Shown: positions 57,149-64,000 of the stretch, piece after piece
How the letters are laid out: each line of letters begins with the position of its first letter
Numbering within the stretch: the stretch's first letter is position 1
From: Fidelibacterota bacterium
Lineage (GTDB): Bacteria > Fidelibacterota > SORT01
Reading direction: 5' to 3'
NCBI GenBank assembly: GCA_022571215.1
Contig: JACZYG010000008.1
Coordinates: 1 to 64,000 of the forward strand
Length of the DNA: 64,000 nucleotides
Notes under the pieces: model-generated
Told to the model about the DNA's origin: nothing
The model's input: only the letters and a program-made list of their open reading frames with translations
Database searches by the model: none
Translations under genes and position numbers: made by a program

Positions 57149-58743
57149 TTTGGAGTTCTAATCCAAATCGGATTCGTGAAAGAGAACGGTCTGTTTTCAC
57201 CCTCCGTAAATGTTTCCATTCTGATATAGCTTATTGATCTGAAATCAATCGGCAAACTCTTTTCAAAAGTATAGTCGCTTTCAAAATTGCCGAATTCATG
57301 CAAAACCGATTCTCTCTTAGTTGACAGATCGCCCGCTACGACGACCACTTTTTTAAGCCTTCCGTATTCCTTTGACGATACGGCTCTTACCTGTAGATTG
57401 CCCGAATCTAAAGCTGCTTCATCCCCCATTCCGAATAGTTCGCCCTCATCTGACACAATCGATATGTCGGAGATCGGACCTGTGCTGATTTGCGCTCTTC
57501 TTCTTCTTATCGCTTCGAGGATAGAACCGGAATTATTCTCGCTGTACCGAATTGCGGTGCGAACCTGTCCGAACAGTTGCCGCTCATGTTGATGCATTGA
57601 AAGAAATGGAATTTTTATCTGTCTGAATTTATTGAAATTACCATGAGCGTCGTTCCCGGCGAGAATTATCTTCTTATCTCCTTCAAGCAGAAGTTCCTTC
57701 CATAGTTCAAGTCCCTCATAAAATGCTTTATCGGGAAGACCGTTCAGTATTTGGAGACCGGTAATCCGTTCATCTTTGAGGTCTTCCTTCGACCAGAAGC
57801 CCCGGTTAAATATTACTTTTTGCCCTAAGGAAGGTTTTTCGCGCGGATGAGCGGCTACGGCTATCGCTTCATCTCCCATTAAGTCAAGAACATCGTTTAT
57901 AGACATAGTCGGCTTTCTGTCAGGATAATTATCCTCACAATCGCCATTGCCGGGGATGAATTTCGGAGAATTCAGTATTAACAGATGCACATTTTCACCC
58001 TTAGCATTTCCGCATGAAACTTCTTCCGCGCGAATGGGAATAGAGTTATCGCCAGACTCGTGTTCATTTATGAGCTGCTTCAAAGCATTCCAACGCGGCA
58101 GTTCCGCATCATTCTCGAAAGGAAATTCCATCGAATTATCCAAATTATACGAGTGATCCGCCACAACAAAATATTCAAGACCAAGAGCGGAGGAAAGAAT
58201 TAAAGAATCTTTTATTGGCGCTCCAAACTCTACCTTATCGTCGGTAAATTCAGAGTGAGTATGGAAGTCACCATAATGCCAATCGGCAAGCTCGGGTAAT
58301 TTCTCACCAGATACGTTTACCGAAAGCTCCAAAGGGGGTAACCCTTTCAGGTTATCGTTTATAACCTGATACCTCTTTTCTTCCGTATCTGTGAGATCAA
58401 ATTTCAGCCTCACATCCATTTTCCCGCTTATTCCGGAGGGCAATTCTATAAATAACAGTTTACTCCAATACCGTTCTTCAATTCTCATACCGCCGAATTT
58501 TACTAATTCTTCATATACCACACCGTCTTTGTTTTTAATAGTTATTTCAATACTGTTTAACAGAGTGGGGAATCTCAAAGCATCCTTGATGATACAAAGT
58601 ATCGGGAGTCGAGTGTCCGGTTGGAGTCTTATCGGCAGGTCCGCAATGACCTCCGGCCTCCTCATGAACATCCTGCTTGGGAACCATTTCCATTTGTAGT
58701 GCACTTCCACGTAGGCAAGGATGGGAAGGAGAAATCCGATCAT
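57145..58743 (-). CDS. PHP-domain (CehA/McbA-type) metallohydrolase
   Basis: 532 residues. A short hydrophobic start and a beta-rich N-terminal part (about 30-155) precede the PHP domain. The metal motif GDFHTHSEFTDDKVEFG is near residue 160, LEYFVVADHSYNL follows, and ISMNDVLDLM-like and VAAHPREKPSL and LAGNDAHGNFN segments give later ligands. The CehA/McbA group includes carbaryl hydrolases, but the real substrate is unknown. It overlaps the next gene by 4 nt. Confidence 0.85.
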   Translation of the reverse strand: MIGFLLPILAYVEVHYKWKWFPSRMFMRRPEVIADLPIRLQPDTRLPILCIIKDALRFPTLLNSIEITIKNKDGVVYEELVKFGGMRIEERYWSKLLFIELPSGISGKMDVRLKFDLTDTEEKRYQVINDNLKGLPPLELSVNVSGEKLPELADWHYGDFHTHSEFTDDKVEFGAPIKDSLILSSALGLEYFVVADHSYNLDNSMEFPFENDAELPRWNALKQLINEHESGDNSIPIRAEEVSCGNAKGENVHLLILNSPKFIPGNGDCEDNYPDRKPTMSINDVLDLMGDEAIAVAAHPREKPSLGQKVIFNRGFWSKEDLKDERITGLQILNGLPDKAFYEGLELWKELLLEGDKKIILAGNDAHGNFNKFRQIKIPFLSMHQHERQLFGQVRTAIRYSENNSGSILEAIRRRRAQISTGPISDISIVSDEGELFGMGDEAALDSGNLQVRAVSSKEYGRLKKVVVVAGDLSTKRESVLHEFGNFESDYTFEKSLPIDFRSISYIRMETFTEGENRPFSFTNPIWIRTPN

Positions 58744-59732
58744 TCTTCTTCCTTTTGAACCTGCGTCAAAGATTCAGCGGAATTCGTTATTTCCCTTCCG
58801 ATCTTTAGTCTTTTTAGAAACAGGGTTCCTACCAAAGATGGAAGCAACACATTCATCGAAAACATCAACAGCGCGGATGCGACTGAAGCTACCTCTGAAA
58901 CTCCAAGATTTTTAAAAAAATAGATCGTAGCGGCTTCTCGTACTCCCAATTCTCCGAATGTAAGCGGAAGCAGGGTTTTGGTAAAATGAGCTGAAGAAGC
59001 GGATAACGTTCCCGGCAAAAAACCGACATCAGAAAACGCATTTACAAGAAGCCAAAGTTCTGTCACCACAAGAAACCAGACTGATGTGGCAAGTCCCAAT
59101 AAAAGAAAAATTTTCCCTCTTTTCAGATTAGAGATAGTTGATGATATATCAACTATCTGTTCTCTGCGAAATAAAAACTTGTTAAGCGTGATCAAGGTTT
59201 TTCCTACTTTCCGGGGGAACATGACTGAAACGGCAATGAGCATGTAAACGAACAAACTCCCCGCTATCATCAACATATTAGCTGACAACGAAGGAGAATA
59301 ATGCAAGTTGAAGAAAACGATCAAACTTAGTAAACCCCAAATAAAATACGCTAAAGTCGAATAAAATTTATCCGCTAACGTAAGCCCTACCACTTTCAAC
59401 TGCGGAACGTCTTTCAGGAACCAGGCTCGACCCAATTCCCCTAAACGCGCGGGAGTAATGATTCCAAGCGTCATACCCGCAAGAAGCGATGATGCGGCAT
59501 CCGAAAACCGGATGTTTTCGTCCGCTATTTTCAATAGTTGATACCACTTGGTCATTTGTAATATCAGGATCAGTGGCATCAGAGAAAATGCCGCCCATAA
59601 CTTCGTTTTATCGGAAGATGCTATTGCTCTGAGCAGCTCATCCAATTGAATATTAAAAAACCTATAGATAAACATTACCAGGAGGACAGTAACAATGAGT
59701 CTGACGATGTTTGAGAAGTTTTTAAGTTTCAT
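58740..59732 (-). CDS. UPF0104/LPG-synthase-TM-like membrane protein
   Basis: 330 residues with about eight hydrophobic helices. The segments TPARLGELGRAWFLKD and LLPLTFGELGVREAATIYFF match the conserved loops of the lysylphosphatidylglycerol-synthase TM/UPF0104 (YbhN, AglD) family, here without the soluble synthase part. Members are suspected lipid or glycan flippases. It is coupled to the PHP gene by an ATGA-type overlap. Confidence 0.85.
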   Translation of the reverse strand: MKLKNFSNIVRLIVTVLLVMFIYRFFNIQLDELLRAIASSDKTKLWAAFSLMPLILILQMTKWYQLLKIADENIRFSDAASSLLAGMTLGIITPARLGELGRAWFLKDVPQLKVVGLTLADKFYSTLAYFIWGLLSLIVFFNLHYSPSLSANMLMIAGSLFVYMLIAVSVMFPRKVGKTLITLNKFLFRREQIVDISSTISNLKRGKIFLLLGLATSVWFLVVTELWLLVNAFSDVGFLPGTLSASSAHFTKTLLPLTFGELGVREAATIYFFKNLGVSEVASVASALLMFSMNVLLPSLVGTLFLKRLKIGREITNSAESLTQVQKEEE

Positions 59733-59913
59733 TTAATCCACTGTGTCAAAGGCTAAAGAGTAATATAACAATTCCCGCAGATAAATTGATAATACATTGA
59801 CGGTCTATGAGAATGACGCAGTCGTTTCAATGTAGATGAAGATTTTTGATGATTCCCCGGACAGTTGTTAAACGGCAATTGTCGAACGCGTTTCTATGAA
59901 TTTAACGATAAAA

Positions 59914-60441
59914 TTATTGCTCTGATTCTTCTTCAGATTCGGGCGGCTTCAACTCTCTCTTCCTTGGATTCACAAAAACGTTTGTTCTCAGAACCCACGA
60001 CCTCGGAAAGCCTACCGTGCGGGCATATCTCTGAAGCTCCTCCGCCCCGGACCGGGATATTTGATTGCCCACTCTGATTTTATAATTGGGCGCGTCGAAT
60101 CGGAGATACGCCTCACCCAGAAACAAAGAATCCGCTCGCGCCAATATGCTGTCTGCTTCATTTAGCTCGTGCGTGGTAAAAATTTGAACCCTATATCCTT
60201 CCGTCATCGCTTCATAATCAGTATCAGTTGTATCCTCGCGCTCACTGTTGAAGGAGGGCATAGGAATTCCGTTGATCAATATATCATCATCGCCTAATGC
60301 AAGCGGATCAAACCAACCTTGACCCGACTTCCCTTTTGATTTTTCCCCCTTATGCTCTGAAACTGTTCCAACGGCGCATCCTAAAGAAGTCAATAGAAAG
60401 ATCATTATAACCGTTATAAAGAGATTTCGCCGGTTCAACAC
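59914..60441 (-). CDS. SPOR-domain lipoprotein
   Basis: 175 residues: lipoprotein signal ending LLTSLGCAV, an acidic linker with DPLALGDDDI and a C-terminal SPOR domain (about 85-155, GYRVQIFTTHELNEADSI ... YKIRVGNQ). SPOR domains bind denuded septal peptidoglycan. It is one base after the TPR-SH3 gene and closes the Bat operon. Upstream of 59914 to 59733 no gene is seen. Confidence 0.85.
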   Translation of the reverse strand: MLNRRNLFITVIMIFLLTSLGCAVGTVSEHKGEKSKGKSGQGWFDPLALGDDDILINGIPMPSFNSEREDTTDTDYEAMTEGYRVQIFTTHELNEADSILARADSLFLGEAYLRFDAPNYKIRVGNQISRSGAEELQRYARTVGFPRSWVLRTNVFVNPRKRELKPPESEEESEQ

Positions 60442-61200
60442 TCAGATGACCTCAAGCATTTCAGCAGGAGCCCAACCCGCTTTTCCGTCTATCAAACGAA
60501 TCTGTTTCCAGCTGTCGCTCCCGCCGATGAGTTCTACGGTAGTTCCCTCATGCAGAAGGAATAGCTCTTCCCCTATCTCTTCTGGCGCGCTGGATACGGA
60601 CATTTCCTCAACCATTACGACAGCCCTTGAACTTTTCAATTCATACTCGATCTTCAGTCCCGCAAAAACCGATGTGAAGAAAAAGAGTATCCCGAACGTT
60701 ATCAGAGAAAAATTCAGCGTCCTTTTAAGTCTTCCGTCAGCCATGAATAAAGTTACCGCATATATGAATATTGAAGCAAGATAAAGAAGAATTAAAAATT
60801 TAATGACTACGTCAGTTCTCGCGGAATTGTGTATTGAACGAATTAACCTAATAATCGTATTTTCCTGAGGCATGATAATTTTATCTTTTAACAGCAGATT
60901 TGCCGCCCTGAGATTATAGAGGATACTTTCATCACCCGGAGATAATTTCTTCGCCCTCTCGTAGGCAAGAACGGAGTAGCCTAATCTTCCGAGTTTATAA
61001 TACGAATTGCCGAGATTATACCAAAGCTCGGGACTTTCAAGACCCGTCTCGACGATATCCGTATAGCTTCTGACCGCTCCTTCGTAATCCCCCGATTCAT
61101 ACTGACCGTTACCTTGCAAAAAGAGGTCTATTTCCGTCTGCGCCGATAGAACCGTATTGACTGAAAGCAGCGTCGTAAGTAGATATAGCAGCATTTTCAT
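60442..61200 (-). CDS. BatE-like TPR and SH3b protein
   Basis: 252 residues: a signal peptide (about 1-19), two TPR units (about 28-100, YESGDYEGAVRSYTDIVE and LGNSYYKLGRLGYSVLAYE), two membrane helices (about 130-152 and 160-180) and a C-terminal SH3b-like domain (DSWKQIRLIDGKAGWAPAEML). The layout is that of BatE, in an operon with BatD and VWA proteins. It follows batD at 2 nt. Confidence 0.85.
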   Translation of the reverse strand: MKMLLYLLTTLLSVNTVLSAQTEIDLFLQGNGQYESGDYEGAVRSYTDIVETGLESPELWYNLGNSYYKLGRLGYSVLAYERAKKLSPGDESILYNLRAANLLLKDKIIMPQENTIIRLIRSIHNSARTDVVIKFLILLYLASIFIYAVTLFMADGRLKRTLNFSLITFGILFFFTSVFAGLKIEYELKSSRAVVMVEEMSVSSAPEEIGEELFLLHEGTTVELIGGSDSWKQIRLIDGKAGWAPAEMLEVI

Positions 61201-61202
61201 TA

Positions 61203-63023
61203 TCAGAGAACCTTCAATAAGTTATCAAGCAATCCGGTCGCTTTGGTGTAGGTTTCTTCGACGGTAACGCTTGATGAACTTTCGGGAGAATATATCGCCA
61301 TTTCGCAAATCCTTATTACCGAAGAAAATTCATCCGCTATTTCCTCGTTCTTGCCCTTTTCTTTCAATCTTCCCATTATCTCCTCCGCCGATACGCTTGC
61401 GACGGAAAGATTCAACCGGTCTGCCGCCGCTCCGAGTAATGCCTTGCCTATCTCACTGTAAAATTCTTTAGAATCTTCAGCCTCCATCGCGTTTCTAGCT
61501 CTATTCAGCCGTTTCTTTGATTCAGAAGACGCTCTTCTCCGCCGCTGATAAGCCACATTCGTACTCATCTGATCAAGATGCTTCCTGAAAAGGAACGCGC
61601 CGCTCAACGCGAAAAGGGGGGTTATTCCCCAAAATATCATCCAACCGCTCTTATACAATTTTTTATTTCTCTCGCTGAATTCAGGCAACTCCCTTTTGAT
61701 AAACCGAATATCGCTGCTTAGTATTGCTACCTCCTCTCTTGACAGGCCGGGAGTGGACGTCAGAGTGGAACGATTCCCCTCACCTACATCAATTTGAATC
61801 GGTATTGAACGCGTGGTTTTGTACCCTTGTGATTTTGGATCAAAATAACTCAAGCTGATCCTACCGAGCTCGATTCTTCCGGATTTCCGGGGAATCAGGA
61901 CGTATTCGAATTTTTTCACGCCGCTGATCCTGCCCCGTTTGATCGAACTCTCCTGCGATATTTCAGGTTCGAAAACCTCTACTTCATCAGGAAAATTTAT
62001 ATTGGGCAGCTTCACATATTTTATATTTCCCTCTCCCGAGATTTTCACTCGCAAAGTTATGGCATCGTTGACCTTCGCATCCTGTTCCACGATCTCCGCC
62101 GATAGGTCAAATTGCCCGACAGCTCCCGAAAAGTCGGCAGGTTTGCCCCTATCGGGCAGCGGGAGCACTTCGATCTTCAGCTCATTTGAAATTACTCTTC
62201 TGTTTTTGAATCCTCCCAAAAATGAGCCTTCAAAAAAATCGTCAAATATGCTATTACGTCTTCTACGTCTTACTCTCTCTTTATAATCAAGCGGCAGCGG
62301 ATCCAGAGTGAGTTCACCCGAACGGGTCGGGAAGAGAGCGAACTTAGCCACAATGGCAGTAGTGTATCGCACCCCGTCCACTACTTCTTCTTCCACCAAC
62401 AGTTGATTCGGCTGGGGAATCTCTTCTATCCAAAAGCCGATAGCCTCAGGTAAGCTCGGAGTGTTAAAGTTCACCAATTTTACTTTGGTGTATATACGAT
62501 ATGTAACGGTGACCTGCTCACCCTTGTATATTTTTTCCTTATCACTCTTCGCAACAAGAAATGTGGAAACCTCGCCGTTGATTCCCGGTCGTTTAGAACC
62601 CTTAGACGTGATAGGATCCGTTCTTCCCGTTTTCGTGACATTTATTTTGATCGAGTCCGACTTGTATAATTTCCCTCTATATTCGATGGCAGCGGGTTTT
62701 ATAATAAACGAACCCTCTTTTTTCGGCGCAAGCACCCACGAAAAAGTTGCGGAAGAGCTTATCTCGCCATTTATGAATTGAAAATTTGTTGATTGAGAAG
62801 GTCCGCCTACTATATCAAAATCTCCAAAATTTGAGATTTCAAGGTCTCTGACATTTATCTGTGTTTCTCCGAAAATCGCCAATTTATAAGTAAACCGGTC
62901 ATACAGGGTCATATCTTTCTTTGTAACCGTCGCTTCGAGTCTGATATCTTGCTGAGCAAACGAAGTTGTCCAGGCGAAAAGAATAATAAGCGGAACGTAT
63001 AATTTATAACGCGGCATTACCAA
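61203..63023 (-). CDS. batD: BatD-family protein (oxygen tolerance)
   Basis: 606 residues: signal peptide (about 1-24), a long array of beta-rich extracytoplasmic domains (about 25-445; EEVSYSWVL-like ATFSWVLAPKKEGSFII and TYRIYTKVKLVNF) and one membrane helix (about 465-482, WMIFWGITPLFALSGAFLF). A basic cytoplasmic tail with an ordered C-terminal region follows. This is the BatD/DUF7847 layout. Bat proteins were linked to aerotolerance in Bacteroides, but the molecular role is unclear. A GTG or the ATG at 63017 could also start it. Confidence 0.9.
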   Translation of the reverse strand: MVMPRYKLYVPLIILFAWTTSFAQQDIRLEATVTKKDMTLYDRFTYKLAIFGETQINVRDLEISNFGDFDIVGGPSQSTNFQFINGEISSSATFSWVLAPKKEGSFIIKPAAIEYRGKLYKSDSIKINVTKTGRTDPITSKGSKRPGINGEVSTFLVAKSDKEKIYKGEQVTVTYRIYTKVKLVNFNTPSLPEAIGFWIEEIPQPNQLLVEEEVVDGVRYTTAIVAKFALFPTRSGELTLDPLPLDYKERVRRRRRNSIFDDFFEGSFLGGFKNRRVISNELKIEVLPLPDRGKPADFSGAVGQFDLSAEIVEQDAKVNDAITLRVKISGEGNIKYVKLPNINFPDEVEVFEPEISQESSIKRGRISGVKKFEYVLIPRKSGRIELGRISLSYFDPKSQGYKTTRSIPIQIDVGEGNRSTLTSTPGLSREEVAILSSDIRFIKRELPEFSERNKKLYKSGWMIFWGITPLFALSGAFLFRKHLDQMSTNVAYQRRRRASSESKKRLNRARNAMEAEDSKEFYSEIGKALLGAAADRLNLSVASVSAEEIMGRLKEKGKNEEIADEFSSVIRICEMAIYSPESSSSVTVEETYTKATGLLDNLLKVL

Positions 63024-63772
63024 TCTTTCTCCGGGCTGCGTCTCTTCACCGTACGCGCCTTTATGTAATCCTTCAACGCCTGCATCTCTTGCTGTTCCAG
63101 TGCCTCTAAGATATCCTGATATTCCTCCTGTGACTTCTGTTTTTCTTTCTGCTGCTGTTTATCCCGCTCTTTTTCCTGCTCGCTTTTTTGGTCATCCTCT
63201 TTTTCCTGCTCACTGTCCTGCTCGTCTTTATTCTGTTCGTTTTGGTCCTGCTTTTCGTCACTCTCCTCTTCTTCCTCGGAATCCTCGTTCTCCTCTTCCT
63301 GTTCGTCCTCTCCTTCCTGTTTTTCTTTGTTCTCTTCAAGCATGCTTTTCACGAATTCGTAGTTGAATTTTGCGTCTTCATCTTCGGGGTCGAATTTCAT
63401 CGCATACTTGAACGCTTCGAGGCTCTTCTCCGGTTTATTCATTTTAAAAAGAGTATTCCCCAAGTTATAATACGCGCGGGACTTCGCTTTCGGAGCTTCT
63501 AATGTGAGGGCATCTTCGAATCCTGACTTCGCCGAATTAAGAGTTCCCTTCTTGTAGAACGCACCGCCCAAGTTGAATTTAATATTCTTATCATCCGTGT
63601 TTTTTGCCAACAATTCGGAGTATAACTCTATCGCTTTATCATAATCTCCTTGCCGATATGCGTTTAAAGCAGGATCGTCGCTGCTCTGCTGGCTCAATAC
63701 CGGCGTCGCTGTCGCTATTAAGACTAAAAGCGTTAAATATTTGATATTACTTATATCTGCCATGCCATTCAC
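63017..63772 (-). CDS. BatC-like TPR protein with acidic tail
   Basis: 251 residues. A signal peptide or anchor (about 10-28) precedes three TPR units (about 32-135, AYRQGDYDKAIELYSELLA, FNLGGAFYKKGTLNSAKSGFE and YYNLGNTLFKMNKPEKSLEAF). A tract of about 80 residues consisting almost only of E, D, Q, K, N and S follows (about 148-230). The C-terminus is mixed helical. It overlaps the VWA gene upstream by 26 nt and batD downstream by 7 nt, so the Bat genes are tightly coupled. Confidence 0.85.
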   Translation of the reverse strand: MNGMADISNIKYLTLLVLIATATPVLSQQSSDDPALNAYRQGDYDKAIELYSELLAKNTDDKNIKFNLGGAFYKKGTLNSAKSGFEDALTLEAPKAKSRAYYNLGNTLFKMNKPEKSLEAFKYAMKFDPEDEDAKFNYEFVKSMLEENKEKQEGEDEQEEENEDSEEEEESDEKQDQNEQNKDEQDSEQEKEDDQKSEQEKERDKQQQKEKQKSQEEYQDILEALEQQEMQALKDYIKARTVKRRSPEKDW

Positions 63773-64000
63773 TTTTAATTTTACGTTGCTCGGGTATAAA
63801 AGGTTCTACGAAAAGTAAAAGTAATACGAACGCAACAATATACTGATACCATTCCTTATATTCATCAAATTCCCTTGAACTCAATTCACTCTTTTCCAGT
63901 TCGGCTATCTTATTGAATACCATTTCCAGACCGCTTGTTCTCGCGGGCAGCCTGAAGTATCTCCCACCCGTGATTCCGGCGATCTCATCAAGTGAAACTT
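63747..64000 (-). CDS. Bat-type VWA-domain membrane protein, C-terminal part only
   Basis: The right edge cuts off this gene, leaving 84 codons of its 3' end. The visible part is VSLDEIAGITGGRYFRLPAR, a helix, a coiled LEKSELSSREFDEYKEWYQY and a last membrane helix (IVAFVLLLLFVEPFI), ending EWHGRYK. TGGRYFR followed by a membrane helix is the usual end of BatA/BatB VWA proteins. The stop is at 63747-63749. Confidence 0.8.
   Translation of the reverse strand, partial: VSLDEIAGITGGRYFRLPARTSGLEMVFNKIAELEKSELSSREFDEYKEWYQYIVAFVLLLLFVEPFIPEQRKIKSEWHGRYK

Overview
The window looks like chromosomal DNA of a Gram-negative bacterium of the FCB (Fibrobacteres-Chlorobi-Bacteroidetes) superphylum, probably outside Bacteroidetes proper. 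The signs are a type IX secretion (T9SS) C-terminal sorting domain beside a PorV-like barrel (20.7-25 kb), a Bat operon at the right end, a bacterial geranylgeranylglyceryl-phosphate synthase-type gene, and lipoproteins and TPR proteins throughout. A Marinimicrobia-like lineage is my best guess, but this is inference only. Almost every gene lies on the minus strand in long co-oriented runs with 1-30 nt spacings or overlaps. Only four genes (54.1-57.1 kb) are on the plus strand.

Layout from left to right (transcription is mostly right to left): tRNA-Ser; dprA, obg, icd, fmdB-like, pta, coaD, rsmD (0.3-6 kb); a poorly known trio with a PilM-like and a PilO-like protein next to a ComEA-like protein (6-9.7 kb); the dnaJ-grpE-hrcA heat-shock operon; ftsX-ftsE, a DUF423 protein and tRNA-Arg; nadD, bamD and a secretion and outer-membrane block (15.3-25 kb); a partner-switching module (two RsbU-type phosphatases, an RsbV-type STAS protein and an RsbW-type kinase, 25.2-30.2 kb); a type IV pilus or type II secretion block (PilC, sigma-54 activator, PilB, PilD, receiver protein, 31.5-37.2 kb); an ABC-2 transporter; miaA, mutL, a ureohydrolase, a creatininase-family protein, an M50 protease and a xerC/D recombinase (39-45.3 kb); a repeat-rich and AT-richer insertion (45.3-48 kb); an efp-accB-accC-gcvH-gcvPA-pcrB operon (48-52.9 kb); an NlpC/P60 lipoprotein; the plus-strand island; a PHP hydrolase and a flippase-like membrane protein; and the Bat operon, which runs off the right edge.

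The most unusual observations are these. Both receiver domains of the pilus block have serine where the phosphoacceptor aspartate should be. The T9SS-sorted M6-type protein has lost the HExxH zinc motif. A MATCAP-like HExxxH/QEGLA protein is present. A broken reading frame follows an orphan lipoprotein gene. The intergenic DNA is a mosaic of palindromic modules whose arms change in a compensatory way between copies. All family assignments come from reading the translated sequence. No database search was run.
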